64,000 nucleotides of DNA, taken from positions 62,001-126,000 of the forward strand of contig NZ_RSEL01000013.1 of NCBI RefSeq assembly GCF_003958625.1, given 5' to 3'. The DNA comes from Tsuneonella rigui. GTDB taxonomy: Bacteria; Pseudomonadota; Alphaproteobacteria; Sphingomonadales; Sphingomonadaceae. The notes beneath the pieces were generated by a model. The model worked only from the letters and a program-made list of their open reading frames with translations, was not told where the DNA came from and ran no database searches. Of the stretch, positions 9,517-18,749 are shown one piece after another (position 1 is the stretch's first letter; the number at the start of each line of letters is the position of its first letter). Position numbers and translations under genes: made by a program.

Positions 9517-10112
9517 TGGACGAGCGTGCGCATCAGTTGCGCGAGACCTGGCGCGCCGGAAGCTTCGAGCCCGGCGGCGATCGTCTCGCGCTCCTCAGCG
9601 GACTTCTTCTGAGACAGCTTGATGGTGGGGCGCCAGGCCAGCACCTCGAGCTCGAACCCGACGATCGCGCCGAGCAGCTTGCGCCACAAATCGGGCGGCG
9701 TTTCCTCGGCGCGCCATTGTTCGCCTTCGACCCGTCCTTCGTGCCGCAAGATCAGCGCGTTGAGGAGCCCTTCGAGCCCGTCGGCATCCATCCGCCGGAC
9801 GCGGCCTTCGAGTTCGAGCGCGACGTAGTCCCACGTCGGTACCGTCGCCCGGTCGGCGTACCAGCGGGGTGAGATGTAGCCGTCCGGGCCGTTGACCGTG
9901 ACCAGCGCGATGCCGCCGTCGAGCCACTTCGTCAGCGCATTGCCGCGCGAGAGGTGGAACTGCACCGCGCCGTCCCCAGTCGAGAGCAACGGGGTATGCG
10001 CGACGCGCGGGCCGTCGGGGGTGGTCATGAACACCATGCCGAAGCCGATCTCGTCGATCAGCGCTTCGAGCAGGGGCCGGTCCTCGCTGCGGAACAGCGG
10101 GTTGGGGTGCAT
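9513..10112 (-). CDS. PaiB-like FMN-binding negative transcriptional regulator family protein
   Basis: 199-aa protein opening MHPNPLFR and followed by GFGMVFMTTPDGPRVAHTPLL and HLSRGNAL, the signature of the PaiB/FMN-binding split-barrel family. Characterised members bind flavin and were named for repression of sporulation and protease genes in Bacillus; in proteobacteria they are more likely flavin-dependent enzymes or sensors. It overlaps the pseudouridine synthase stop by 1 nt (TGATG) and the HAD start by 4 nt. No DNA-binding motif is visible, so a regulator role should not be assumed. Confidence 0.88.
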   Translation of the reverse strand: MHPNPLFRSEDRPLLEALIDEIGFGMVFMTTPDGPRVAHTPLLSTGDGAVQFHLSRGNALTKWLDGGIALVTVNGPDGYISPRWYADRATVPTWDYVALELEGRVRRMDADGLEGLLNALILRHEGRVEGEQWRAEETPPDLWRKLLGAIVGFELEVLAWRPTIKLSQKKSAEERETIAAGLEASGAPGLAQLMRTLVQ

Positions 10113-11230
10113 CAGCGGCGGCCTTTCGGCGCGGACTTGCGGCCGGGCTTGGGCGCATCCTTGCGCCCGCGCCGCGTCGGCTTGCTCTTGCGCACCTGCT
10201 TGGCGTGCTGGCGTGCGGCCTGCTTCTTCTCCTCGCGCGTGCGCTCGGGCGGGCCTTCGGTGGGCGACGCATCGCTTAAGGATTCGTCGAAGCCGAGCTG
10301 CACCATGCTCGCCGCGAAATGCTCGGGCAGCGGGGCGGTGACGTCGAGCTTGTCGCCGTCCGGATGGTCGATGATCAGCCGCCGCGCGTGGAGGTGCATC
10401 TTGCGGCTGACGCTGCCGGTGAGGAATGCCTCCTGCCCGCCGTACTTGCCGTCGCCGACGATCGGGTGCCCGATCGCCGCCATGTGCGCGCGGAGCTGGT
10501 GCGTGCGGCCGGTCAGCGGTTCGAGCTCGACCCAGGCCGCGGCGTTGCCGGCGCGCTCGACCACGCGGTAGCGGGTCTTGGCGGCCTGGCCGTTCTCCTC
10601 GTCGACGTGCATCTTCTCGCCGCCGGTGCCCGGCTGCTTGGCGAGCGGCGCGTCAATCAGGCCGTGGCCCACGTCGGGCACGCCGGTGACAAGCGCCCAG
10701 TAGATCTTCTTCGCCGAGCGCCCCGAGAAGCGCTTGGAAAAGAACGCCGCGCTGCCGGGCGTGCGGGCGATGAGGAGGACGCCGCTGGTGTCCTTGTCGA
10801 GCCGGTGGACGAGGCGCGGCCTCGGTCCTTCTCCCAAGATGAATGCATCAAGCAGACCGTCGACGTGGCTGTGCGTCTTGGTTCCGCCTTGGGTGGCGAG
10901 GCCCGGCGGCTTGTTGAGCACAATCGCGGACGGCGTCTTCTCGAGCACCATCGCCTCTGCCTCGGCGATCTGCTCTTCCGACAGCTGGCGGCGCGGCTTC
11001 TCACCCTTGCCCTTTGGTAGCTCGCCGCCCGGCGGAACACGCAGGACCTGCCCTGCCGCTAGCCGATCCTCCGGCTTGGCGCGCTTGCCGTCGAGGCGGA
11101 TCTGCCCGGTGCGTGCCCAGCGGCTGACGGTGGCGAAGCCGATCTGCGGCAAGTGCCGCTTGAACCACCGGTCAAGCCGCGCGCCGTCGTCGTCGGCCGC
11201 AATCGTGAACTGACGGACGTCCGTGCTCAT
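10112..11230 (-). CDS. RluA-family 23S rRNA pseudouridine synthase
   Basis: Isomerises uridine to pseudouridine in rRNA. The 372-aa protein has an N-terminal S4-like RNA-binding domain (about 10-80, DRWFKRHLPQIGFATVSRW), the catalytic motif VHRLDKDTSGVLLIAR with the nucleophilic Asp, an ARTPGSAAFFSKRF strand and the RTHQLRAHMAAIGHPI block. The C-terminal 50 residues are very Lys/Arg-rich (PTRRGRKDAPKPGRKSA), a likely RNA-contacting tail. The architecture fits RluC or RluD; the target site cannot be assigned. ATG at 11230 overlaps the crcB stop by ATGA, arguing against the longer reading frame upstream. Confidence 0.92.
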   Translation of the reverse strand: MSTDVRQFTIAADDDGARLDRWFKRHLPQIGFATVSRWARTGQIRLDGKRAKPEDRLAAGQVLRVPPGGELPKGKGEKPRRQLSEEQIAEAEAMVLEKTPSAIVLNKPPGLATQGGTKTHSHVDGLLDAFILGEGPRPRLVHRLDKDTSGVLLIARTPGSAAFFSKRFSGRSAKKIYWALVTGVPDVGHGLIDAPLAKQPGTGGEKMHVDEENGQAAKTRYRVVERAGNAAAWVELEPLTGRTHQLRAHMAAIGHPIVGDGKYGGQEAFLTGSVSRKMHLHARRLIIDHPDGDKLDVTAPLPEHFAASMVQLGFDESLSDASPTEGPPERTREEKKQAARQHAKQVRKSKPTRRGRKDAPKPGRKSAPKGRR

Positions 11231-11634
11231 GCCGCGAGCCGCATGACGATGAGGCCCAGATAGAGCCCGGTCAGCCCCGCCAGCACCGAGATCGAGGCGT
11301 AGAGGAACGCGCCCGGACCGTTGCCGCGTTCCAGCAACAGCATCATCTCGAGACTGAAGCTCGAAAAGGTCGTGAACCCGCCGAGCAGGCCGACGCCGAG
11401 CAGCAGCCGCCAGTGCTCGCCTCCGGTGCCGTGGCGCGCGAGCCAGCCCGCGAGCAGGCCCATCGCGAGGCTGCCGGAAACGTTGACGAACAGCGTCGCC
11501 CACGGGAAGGCGCTTACCGCCGCCGGGCCGAGCCAGCCGGTCATCGCGCGCCCGGCCTGGTAGCGCAGCACCGCGCCGGCGCCGCCGCCGGCGAATACCA
11601 TTGCGCTGGCGGCCAAAGGGGAGGGCGGGTTCAT
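11227..11634 (-). CDS. crcB: Fluoride ion channel CrcB/FluC
   Basis: 135-aa, four-helix membrane protein that works as a dual-topology dimer exporting fluoride. Visible family motifs are [14 protein letters not shown] in helix 1, [13 protein letters not shown] (the pore Asn) in helix 2 and [10 protein letters not shown] in helix 3 (the Phe-box/Na+ site region). Start at 11634 gives the normal length; upstream codons in frame are not family-like. No fluoride riboswitch was recognised in the 199 nt before rpsU. First gene of the coupled minus-strand run down to the ATP12 gene. Confidence 0.95.
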   Translation of the reverse strand: MNPPSPLAASAMVFAGGGAGAVLRYQAGRAMTGWLGPAAVSAFPWATLFVNVSGSLAMGLLAGWLARHGTGGEHWRLLLGVGLLGGFTTFSSFSLEMMLLLERGNGPGAFLYASISVLAGLTGLYLGLIVMRLAA

Positions 11635-11724
11635 CGCTCGCGCCTTAGCGACGGTGCCCGCCGATGCAAAGCGCCGCGCAGGGTTGCAGAATCGCAAGCC
11701 CGGCGCTAAGGGCGCCTCCGGTCA

Positions 11725-11757
11725 CGAGATCGTCCCGCGTGGGGATCTCGCGTTTTT
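11725..11757 (+). terminator. Terminator-like hairpin in the rpsU leader
   Basis: CGAGATC (11725-11731) pairs with GATCTCG (11744-11750), with a CCC/GGG inner stem, and a TTTTT tract follows at 11753-11757. No gene on the plus strand ends upstream, so this may be an attenuator in the rpsU 5' leader rather than an ordinary terminator. It could also be a structured protein-binding leader. Confidence 0.4.
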
Positions 11758-11833
11758 CGTTATTTATCAAGGCCGCAATCCCGCCAATTCGCTCGCGGGC
11801 TCTGCCGCTCTTGCTGTGAGGTGTTCGAGTTTT

Positions 11834-12040
11834 ATGCAAATCATGGTTCGCGATAACAATGTCGACCAGGCTCTCCGCGCGCTCAAGAAGAAGCTGCAGC
11901 GGGAAGGCGTCTATCGCGAAATGAAGCTGCGCCGTCACTACGAGAAGCCGAGCGAAGTCCGCGCCCGTGAAAAGGCCGCCGCCGTTCGCCGCGCCCGCAA
12001 GATGGAGCGCAAGCGCGCGGAGCGCGACGGGGTCAAGTAA
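11834..12040 (+). CDS. rpsU: 30S ribosomal protein S21
   Basis: 68-aa, strongly basic protein of the small subunit that takes part in mRNA/anti-SD contacts at initiation. The sequence ([46 protein letters not shown]) is the alphaproteobacterial S21 type. MQIMVRDNN starting at 11834 fits the family; the second ATG at 11843 would lose the start of the fold. Monocistronic, with a leader hairpin upstream and another hairpin downstream. Confidence 0.95.
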   Translation: MQIMVRDNNVDQALRALKKKLQREGVYREMKLRRHYEKPSEVRAREKAAAVRRARKMERKRAERDGVK

Positions 12041-12131
12041 AAGCCCTTCAGGCAAAGTGGGCACCGGTTTGCCGCCCGGAAGGGCTGACAGAAATGGCCC
12101 GTCTTGCTTAGCACAACGCACTAAGGCATCG

Positions 12132-12153
12132 GGGCGCGGAGAAATCCGCGCCC
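12132..12153 (+). terminator. Hairpin downstream of rpsU
   Basis: Perfect 9-bp stem GGGCGCGGA / TCCGCGCCC with a GAAA tetraloop, followed by TTGCTGT. The T-run is weak, so termination is uncertain, but the tetraloop stem would stabilise the rpsU 3' end. It lies 21 nt before the FKBP start. Confidence 0.5.
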
Positions 12154-12173
12154 TTGCTGTATCAGGACCCGAC

Positions 12174-12761
12174 ATGACCGAGATCACCCGCGTACCGTTG
12201 CGGCCGATTGCCAAGGGATCGCTCACCAAGCTGTGGCTCGGCGTGATCGTGGCGCTGCTGGTAGCGGCGGGCCTCGCGTGGGCTGCAACCCCCAAGGGCG
12301 TCGATGTCGAGACCATCGCCGAGGGCACCGGCCCACGCCCGGGCCCGTCGGATGTCGTGTTCGTGCGCTACACCGGCAAACTTGCCGACGGCACGGTGTT
12401 CGACCAGTCGAAGGAACTGCCGTTCGATACCGGCGGCCTGCTGCCGCAGGGCATGCCGATGCAGGTGTCGGGCGTGGTGCCGGGCTTCAGCGAAGGGCTG
12501 CAGCAGATGCAGAAGGGCGGCAAGTACCGGCTCTTCATTCCGGCCGACAAGGCGTACGGGGCGACGCCGCCTCCCGGAGCGCCGATCCCGCCCAACGCCG
12601 ACCTTACCTTCGATGTCGAGCTGGTCGACTTCATGAGTGAAGCCGATGCCCAGCGCCGCTTCCAGGTGTTGCAGCAGATGATGCAGCAGCAGCAACAGCA
12701 GCAGGGTAGCCAGGCGCAGCCCGGCGCGCCTGCGCCGCGTGACCCCAACGGGCCGCAGTAA
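12174..12761 (+). CDS. FKBP-type peptidyl-prolyl cis-trans isomerase, membrane-anchored
   Basis: 195 aa. An N-terminal membrane helix or signal anchor (about residues 18-37) precedes the FKBP domain (about 45-150): VRYTGKLADGTVFDQS, MPMQVSGVVPGFSEGLQQMQKGGKYRLFIP and YGATPPPGAPIPPNADLTFDVELVDF carry the prolyl-isomerase pocket residues. A Gln-rich stretch and a Pro/Ala tail end the protein. It most likely folds proteins in the periplasm. The start at 12174 fits the anchor helix; the longer frame overlaps rpsU in another phase. Confidence 0.92.
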   Translation: MTEITRVPLRPIAKGSLTKLWLGVIVALLVAAGLAWAATPKGVDVETIAEGTGPRPGPSDVVFVRYTGKLADGTVFDQSKELPFDTGGLLPQGMPMQVSGVVPGFSEGLQQMQKGGKYRLFIPADKAYGATPPPGAPIPPNADLTFDVELVDFMSEADAQRRFQVLQQMMQQQQQQQGSQAQPGAPAPRDPNGPQ

Positions 12762-12846
12762 GCTTTTCACCGAAAGATCAGGCTTTGCTCATGCGCGGCT
12801 AGCCCCGCCGCGCTAGACCCTTGCGCACAAGGCAAGGGAGCAGGGC

Positions 12847-14562
12847 ATGAGCGATAGCGAACACGCATCAAGGATCGAGGAATGGCCGCTGAGGCCGTGG
12901 CTACTGGCTGGGCTACTCGGTGTCGCCGGCCTGCTGGTGTACTTCGCTGGCAGCGGTAACGGACCCGACACCAAGGTGCCGTGGCGCGCGGCGCTCGTGG
13001 CGTTGTGCTTCTTCGGCCCCATCGCGTTCGCTTTCACCGTTGAGCGCGGCCGGTGGAAGGAGCCGCTGCTGTTCGCCGCGGTGGCGGGCGCGGTCATGGC
13101 CGGGCTCGCGTGGCGCGCGGTCGCGGCGGGCGATACTTACGCCAGCCCGCAATACGGCTTCATGGCCGGCGTGATCGCGACCGGCCTGTCGCTGGTGCTG
13201 TTCCAGGCCGGGTTCCAGCGCACGCGCTTCGCCACGCCCTATCCGCTGCTGCACGGCTATGCCTGGGGCGATGCGATCAGCGCCGCGGGCTCGCTCGCGT
13301 TCACGGGCGCATCGTGGCTGCTGCTGTTCGTGCTCAGTGAACTGTTCCACCTGCTCAAGATCGACCTCCTCAAGGACCTGATCGACGAAGGCTGGTTCGG
13401 CTGGACCTGGTCGGGCGCGGCGTTCGGCGCGGCGCTGGGCGTGCTGCGCAACGAGGCGAAGATCATCGGCACGTTGCAGCGCGTGGTGATGGTGGTGATG
13501 AGCATCCTCGGCGTGCCGCTCGCCGCGGGCCTCGCGATCTTCCTCGTGGCGATGATCGTCTCCGGCCCCGACGTGCTGTGGCAGGCGACCCGCAGCGCGA
13601 CGCCGATCCTGCTGCTGTGCGCGGCGGGCGCATGGCTGCTCGCCAACGCGATCTTGCGCGATACCGATGCCGAGACGAGCGCCAACCGCGCGCTGCGTAG
13701 CGCGGCGCTGGTGCTGACGGTCGCGGTGCTGCCTCTGACCGTGTTCGCCGCGATCTCGCTCGGCACCCGCATCGCGCAGCATGGTCTGAGCCCCGAGCGG
13801 CTGTGGGGCCTCGTCGCGATCGCGGTGGCGGTCGCTTACGGCCTCGCCTGGCTGGTTGCGGTGGTGCGCGGGTGGAAAGGCGGCGTCTGGCGTGACCGGT
13901 TGCGGCGGGCAAACCTCAACCTGGCGGTCGTAATCAGCGTCGTTGCCTTGTTCCTCGCGCTGCCGATCCTCGATTTCGGCGCGATCAGTGCGCGCCAGCA
14001 GCTCGCCCGCCTCGAAAGCGGCAAGGTGAGCGCCAAGGCGTTCGACTACGAAGCGCTCCGGTGGGACTTCGGCGATGCTGGCCGTCGCGCGCTCGCCCGG
14101 CTGGAGAGGAGCGGCAACAAGCAGGTCGCCGACTATGCCCGCCTCGCCGCCGCGCAGACCGAACGAACCTGGCGCGGCCTCGAAGAAGGGCCGTTTGCTG
14201 AGCCCGAAGAGATCAATGTCCGCCTCCAGCCGGAAGACGCCGCGTTGCGCGGCAAGGTGGTCGATTACCTGCGCGCCAATCGCTGGCAGTGCGGCGAGTA
14301 TTGCGTCGCGATCGACCTCGGCCAAGCCGCCGATGGCGCGCGAGAGGTCGCGCTCGTGACAGGCAGCGGTTATCAGCGCGTGCGGCTTCCCAAGGCCGGC
14401 GGCGGCACGCAGCCGCCAATGGTGGTGCCAGCGGCCGCGCCGCTCACGTCCAAGAGCCAAGTCGAAATCCGCACCATCGAACGGCGCTACATCACCATCG
14501 ACGGCAGGCCGGTCGGCGAACCGCTCGACGATGCGCTTGAAGGCACCCCGCCGCCCCGCTAA
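12847..14562 (+). CDS. DUF4153 domain-containing membrane protein
   Basis: 571 aa. The first roughly 390 residues are dense in hydrophobic helices (about ten, for example [15 protein letters not shown] and [19 protein letters not shown]), matching the DUF4153 polytopic domain. The C-terminal 180 residues are soluble and contain the conserved [15 protein letters not shown] and [18 protein letters not shown] segments of that family. Function is unknown. It stands alone between the FKBP gene and gatC, whose start is 10 nt after this stop. Confidence 0.85.
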   Translation: MSDSEHASRIEEWPLRPWLLAGLLGVAGLLVYFAGSGNGPDTKVPWRAALVALCFFGPIAFAFTVERGRWKEPLLFAAVAGAVMAGLAWRAVAAGDTYASPQYGFMAGVIATGLSLVLFQAGFQRTRFATPYPLLHGYAWGDAISAAGSLAFTGASWLLLFVLSELFHLLKIDLLKDLIDEGWFGWTWSGAAFGAALGVLRNEAKIIGTLQRVVMVVMSILGVPLAAGLAIFLVAMIVSGPDVLWQATRSATPILLLCAAGAWLLANAILRDTDAETSANRALRSAALVLTVAVLPLTVFAAISLGTRIAQHGLSPERLWGLVAIAVAVAYGLAWLVAVVRGWKGGVWRDRLRRANLNLAVVISVVALFLALPILDFGAISARQQLARLESGKVSAKAFDYEALRWDFGDAGRRALARLERSGNKQVADYARLAAAQTERTWRGLEEGPFAEPEEINVRLQPEDAALRGKVVDYLRANRWQCGEYCVAIDLGQAADGAREVALVTGSGYQRVRLPKAGGGTQPPMVVPAAAPLTSKSQVEIRTIERRYITIDGRPVGEPLDDALEGTPPPR

Positions 14563-14572
14563 CGCGCGGCCC

Positions 14573-14875
14573 ATGTCAGTCACACGCGAAACCGTGGCCA
14601 AGATCGCCAGCCTCGCGCGCATCCGAATGGATGACGCGGCGCTCGATCGCATGGCGCCCGAATTCAACGCCATCCTCGATTGGGTCGAGCAACTGGGTGA
14701 GGTCGACACCAGCGGCGTCGAGCCGATGACCGCGGTGATCCCGAACACGCTGCGCCTGCGCGACGACGTGGTCGATGCCGATCCGCTGACCGGGGGCGGG
14801 ATGCGCGAATCCGTGCTCGCCAACGCCCCGGCGGCTGAGCACGGGTTCTTCGGCGTGCCCAAGGTGATCGAGTAG
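14573..14875 (+). CDS. gatC: Asp-tRNA(Asn)/Glu-tRNA(Gln) amidotransferase subunit C
   Basis: Small structural subunit (100 aa) of the GatCAB amidotransferase that converts misacylated Glu-tRNA(Gln) and/or Asp-tRNA(Asn) to the correct amide. Motifs: [34 protein letters not shown] and the C-terminal [19 protein letters not shown]. Its stop is immediately followed by the gatA ATG. Length is normal for GatC. Confidence 0.96.
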   Translation: MSVTRETVAKIASLARIRMDDAALDRMAPEFNAILDWVEQLGEVDTSGVEPMTAVIPNTLRLRDDVVDADPLTGGGMRESVLANAPAAEHGFFGVPKVIE

Positions 14876-16363
14876 ATGTCGGACCTCACCGATCTCGGCG
14901 TCGCGGCGATCCGCGACGGGGTGTCCTCTGGCCAGTTCTCCGCCCGCGAAGTGGCCGAGGCGTTCAACGCCAACGTCGCCGCGGCACAGGACGCGCTCAA
15001 CGCATTCATCGTCGCTACGCCGGAGAAGGCGCTGGAAGCTGCGGACGCGGTAGATGCTGCGCGCGCCAAGGGCGAACAGCTCGGCAAGATGGCCGGCGTG
15101 CCGATCGGCATGAAGGACCTGTTCGCCACCAAGGGCGTGCAGACGACCGCAGCGAGCCACATCCTCGAAGGCTTCGTGCCCGAGTATGAAAGCACCGTGA
15201 GCGCCAACCTGTGGCGTGCGGGTGCCGGGATGCTCGGCAAGCTCAACATGGACCAGTTCGCGATGGGCTCGTCCAACGAGACGAGCTATTTCGGCAACGT
15301 CATCTCGCCGTGGCGCACGAGCGACGGCGGAAACGCCGCGCTTGCGCCCGGTGGCTCGTCGGGCGGCAGCTCTGCGGCGGTTGCGGCGCGGCTGTGCCCG
15401 GCGGCGACCGGGACCGACACCGGCGGCTCGATCCGCCAGCCGGCCGCGTTCGTCGGCATCTCCGGGATCAAGCCGACCTATGGCCGGTGCAGCCGTTGGG
15501 GCGTGGTGGCGTTTGCCAGCAGCCTCGATCAGGCCGGGCCGATGGCGCGCGACGTCACCGACTGCGCGATCATGCTGGAGGCGATGGCCGGCTTCGATCC
15601 CAAGGATGCGACCAGCCTGAACCTGCCGGTGCCCGAATGGGCGGCGAACCTCTCGGACGACCTGCGCGGCAAGCGCGTCGGCATCCCGCGCGAATACCGG
15701 ATGGACGGGACCGACCCGGAGATTCTTGCGAGCTGGGACCAGGGCATCGAGTGGCTCAAGGACGCCGGCGCCGAAGTGATCGAGGTGAGTCTGCCGCACA
15801 CCAAGTACGCGCTGCCCGCCTACTACATCGTCGCTCCCGCCGAAGCGTCGAGCAACCTCGCCCGCTACGACGGCGTGCGCTACGGCCTGCGCGACCTGCC
15901 GCAGGGCGCGAACTTGCAGGAGATGTACGCCGCGACCCGCGCCGCCGGCTTCGGCGAAGAGGTCAAGCGCCGCATCCTTATCGGCACCTACGTGCTCTCG
16001 GCGGGCTTCTACGACGCCTACTACAACCAAGCGCAGCGCGTCCGCACACTGATCGCGCGCGACTTCGAGCAGGCGTTCGAGACCTGCGACGTGATCCTCG
16101 CGCCGACCACGCCCACCGCCAGCTTCGCGCTCGGCGACAAGGTCGACGATCCCCTGGCGATGTATCTCAACGACGTGTTCGCGGTGCCCGCCAGCCTCGC
16201 AGGCCTGCCCGCGATGAGCGTGCCCGCCGGGCTCAACGCACAGGGCCTGCCGCTCGGCCTGCAGCTCATCGGCAAGGCGTTCGACGAGCAGGGCGTGCTC
16301 AACGCCGGCCTCGCGATCGAGCGGCGCGCAGGATTTACCGCACGGCCCGATCGCTGGTGGTAG
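14876..16363 (+). CDS. gatA: Asp-tRNA(Asn)/Glu-tRNA(Gln) amidotransferase subunit A
   Basis: Glutaminase (amidase-family) subunit, 495 aa, that releases ammonia for GatB. The Ser-cisSer-Lys triad is visible as K80 in GMKDLF, S161 in the GGSSGGSS loop and S185 in [11 protein letters not shown]. The start abuts the gatC stop with no gap. The downstream gene is not gatB: two small frames, an acyltransferase and a methyltransferase intervene. Confidence 0.97.
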   Translation: MSDLTDLGVAAIRDGVSSGQFSAREVAEAFNANVAAAQDALNAFIVATPEKALEAADAVDAARAKGEQLGKMAGVPIGMKDLFATKGVQTTAASHILEGFVPEYESTVSANLWRAGAGMLGKLNMDQFAMGSSNETSYFGNVISPWRTSDGGNAALAPGGSSGGSSAAVAARLCPAATGTDTGGSIRQPAAFVGISGIKPTYGRCSRWGVVAFASSLDQAGPMARDVTDCAIMLEAMAGFDPKDATSLNLPVPEWAANLSDDLRGKRVGIPREYRMDGTDPEILASWDQGIEWLKDAGAEVIEVSLPHTKYALPAYYIVAPAEASSNLARYDGVRYGLRDLPQGANLQEMYAATRAAGFGEEVKRRILIGTYVLSAGFYDAYYNQAQRVRTLIARDFEQAFETCDVILAPTTPTASFALGDKVDDPLAMYLNDVFAVPASLAGLPAMSVPAGLNAQGLPLGLQLIGKAFDEQGVLNAGLAIERRAGFTARPDRWW

Positions 16364-16372
16364 GCGGGCTTC

Positions 16373-16510
16373 GTGGGCTCGATCCTAGGCTTGCTGGTTT
16401 CCTTCGGCGCCCTGATCGCGATACCCGTGGGTATGAAGCTGATGCGCAGCGGACGGCGCCGGCGAAATGCGAAGCGCGCGCTGCGCCGAGACGTGGAAAC
16501 CTTCCGCTGA
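16373..16510 (+). CDS. Possible 45-aa single-helix protein
   Basis: GTG-initiated frame with a hydrophobic N-terminal half (ILGLLVSFGALIAIPVGM) and a strongly basic C-terminal half (RSGRRRRNAKRALRR), the layout of a small membrane peptide. It starts 10 nt after gatA. No homologue is recognised and a chance frame is quite possible. Confidence 0.3.
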   Translation: MGSILGLLVSFGALIAIPVGMKLMRSGRRRRNAKRALRRDVETFR

Positions 16511-16523
16511 TGAACGCCGCGCG

Positions 16524-16634
16524 ATGAGTAAGGCGCAAGCACCGGTCGACCGGGCCGCCGACAGCTTCCTTGCACGCCCGACGCCGAGGCGCGAAATCGA
16601 GCCGCGGAGCTCCTGGCTGCGGGTGAGCGGGTGA
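16524..16634 (+). CDS. Possible 36-aa peptide upstream of the acyltransferase
   Basis: ATG frame of 36 codons whose TGA overlaps the GTG start of the acyltransferase (GTGA at 16631-16634), an arrangement typical of translational coupling. The peptide is polar and Arg-rich with no known motif. It could be a leader peptide or a chance frame. Confidence 0.25.
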   Translation: MSKAQAPVDRAADSFLARPTPRREIEPRSSWLRVSG

Positions 16635-17727
16635 CCGCAAGCGCGCAGAGCGGCAAGCACGTCGTCGCGCTGGACGTACTTCGCGGGATCGCGGCGATGG
16701 TGGTGCTGCTCGGTCACTGCACGCTCGTTTACGGACTGCCTGAGCAGGCCCGGCGGCTGATCGACATCGCGCTCAACCAGCGCGCGGCTGTGCTGATCTT
16801 TTTCGTGCTCAGCGGATACGTGCTGACCTATGCCTGGCTGCGGATTTGCGGCGAGCCGCGCGCGCTTTACCGCTTTTATGTCCGGCGGCTATTTCGCCTC
16901 TTGCCAGCGCTGTGGGTCGCGTCGCTGGTTGCCTTAGTACTGCTGGTTGTTTCCCGCTTGGTGCCGAAGGGAGTAACCTCTCACAGTGGCTGCATGACAG
17001 CTACCGGCAGGTTGCGCCGGGGCGAGCTGCGCGTTCATTTCTCGCGATCGACAACGCGCTCGTGCCGCCTACCTGGACAATCACGATTGAAATCTTCGGG
17101 TCGATCCTGGTCCCATTTCTCGTCACCGGAATGAAGCGCCGAAACCTGGCGATTCTGATCGTCATCGCTCTGATTGCAGCGTCGGTGGCATTCAGTGAGC
17201 TTCACTCTCGCGCGTCGATGCTGGCGTTCCCCCTTCAGTTCGCGGCCGGTTGCGGGTTGGCATTGTATTTTTGGAAGCGTGAGCCATCGGCTGGCTATCC
17301 GGCTGCATTGGCAGGGCTGGCCCTGATCTTCGCCGCGCGTCCGCTGTGGTGGCTGCTTATGACGGGGAGCCTGCAGCCGATCGAGTACCGGACCAATGCC
17401 GCTGCGCCCGCGTTGCTCGAAACCGCCGGGGCGGTCCTGCTGATCGCGGCGCTCGCCTCCCACCGCTTCCGCAGCGCCGTCTTCGAGTGGCGGCCTATGC
17501 GCGCCTTGGGCGACTGGTCCTACAGCATCTATCTCATCCACTTTCCGGTTTTGCGGTTATTGGCCTATTCGATCCCGCCCATGCAGCCCGTGATGGCAAC
17601 CCTTTTCCTTGCTGTGGGAACAGTAGCGATCACCTGTGCCCTCGCCGCCATGATCTTCCGGTTCATCGAGAAACCGGGCATTGCCATCGGCAAGCGTGTG
17701 ACGCGGCTATCCGAAAGGCAGGCGTGA
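16631..17727 (+). pseudogene. Acyltransferase 3 family protein, interrupted by a frameshift
   Basis: Membrane acyltransferases of this family modify sugars or lipids of the envelope with acyl groups. The N-terminal half (frame starting at GTG 16631) carries LDVLRGIAAMVVLLGHCTLVY with the family His, FFVLSGYVL and YVRRLFRLLPALW. Around 16960-16980 homology moves to the -1 frame, which continues SQWLHDSYRQ, PPTWTITIEIFGSILVPFL and GDWSYSIYLIHFPV to the stop at 17727. The two halves join into a full-length protein of about 365 aa. A one-base deletion (or sequencing error) is the simplest reading; no obvious slippery heptamer is present. Its stop overlaps the methyltransferase start. Confidence 0.75.
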
Positions 17728-18704
17728 TGAATACCGGCCTTGCCTGTCGCATCTGCGGATCGTCGCGTCTTGGCGCTCACGTCATCGCGCCCGAGATGAT
17801 GTTCGGCACGCGCGAGGAATTTGCGTACCTCCCATGCCTGGCATGCGGCACCTTGCAGATCGCCGATTTTCCCGCCGACATGGCGGCGCACTACCCGCCG
17901 GGCGCCTATTACTCGTTCAACAACGCTGGCGGCCTGTCCTTCCTCAAGCGCGCGGTTCGGCGCGTCGTCGCGGGCACCATGATCGGGCGCCCGGACCGGG
18001 CAACACGCGGTGGCGGCGTGATCGACCGGATCAAGCGTGGGGCGGAGCCATGGACCGCCGCGGTGCCGGGCCTCAAGCGCAGCGATAGCGTGCTCGATGT
18101 CGGGTGCGGAGAGGGGGCACGGCTTGAAGCCTTGGTCGCGCTCGGCTTCAGCGACTTGTCGGGCATCGATCCGTTTCTTCCGCCCGAACGCGCCGGTAAG
18201 ACCTCCAGCGGCATCACGCTCATGCGTGGCGAATTGGCGTCCGCCGATCGGCGGTACGATCTCATCACCATGCATCATTCGCTGGAGCACGTGCAGGAGC
18301 CGGGCCGCTTGCTGGAGCAGGCGCGCGACCGGCTGGCGCCGGGCGGCCGCTTATTGGTCCGCATTCCGCTGCTGCAACCGTGGGCGTGGGAGCGGTTTGG
18401 CACGCGGTGGGCGCAGCTCGATCCGCCGCGCCATTTCTACCTGTTCACCACCGAGGCATTCATCAACCTGGCCGAACGTTCGGGCCTTGCCTGCACCTCG
18501 CACGGCTTCGACGGCATGGGTTGGTCGATTGCCTGGAGCGAGGGCTATGCCCGCGATATCCCGATGAACGAACCGAATGGGCGGGCGAATGCGCTGCCTT
18601 TCGATGGCGGCGAGATGGCCGCGTTCGAGCGGGAGGCGCGCCGGCACAATGCCGTCGGCGAGGGCGAAGCGGGTTGGTTCGTGCTCGAACCGGCGGCCCG
18701 CTAG
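17727..18704 (+). CDS. Class I SAM-dependent methyltransferase with N-terminal zinc-finger-like motif
   Basis: 325 aa. The N-terminus has two CxxC pairs (CRICGS and CLACGT), likely a zinc-binding module as in sugar C-methyltransferases. The central Rossmann domain has motif I VLDVGCGEGARLEALV, the acidic GIDPF loop and a MHHSLEHVQEPGRLL block, then LAPGGRLLVRIP. The substrate may be a nucleotide-sugar or an envelope component; this is inferred from the neighbouring acyltransferase. ATG at 17727 overlaps the upstream stop (TGATG). Confidence 0.82.
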   Translation: MNTGLACRICGSSRLGAHVIAPEMMFGTREEFAYLPCLACGTLQIADFPADMAAHYPPGAYYSFNNAGGLSFLKRAVRRVVAGTMIGRPDRATRGGGVIDRIKRGAEPWTAAVPGLKRSDSVLDVGCGEGARLEALVALGFSDLSGIDPFLPPERAGKTSSGITLMRGELASADRRYDLITMHHSLEHVQEPGRLLEQARDRLAPGGRLLVRIPLLQPWAWERFGTRWAQLDPPRHFYLFTTEAFINLAERSGLACTSHGFDGMGWSIAWSEGYARDIPMNEPNGRANALPFDGGEMAAFEREARRHNAVGEGEAGWFVLEPAAR

Positions 18705-18749
18705 CGCGCTCCGCTTGCAAATCGCCGCGCCGAGGGTAGCAGGCACTCC

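Noticed and set aside
11635-11833. Fluoride riboswitch for crcB
   Set aside because: The gap lacks the recognisable pseudoknotted crcB motif by eye; not excluded by covariance search.
12913-15276. 787-codon minus-strand open frame opposite DUF4153, gatC and gatA
   Set aside because: Covers three well-supported plus-strand genes; Arg/Glu/His-rich shadow without recognisable domains.
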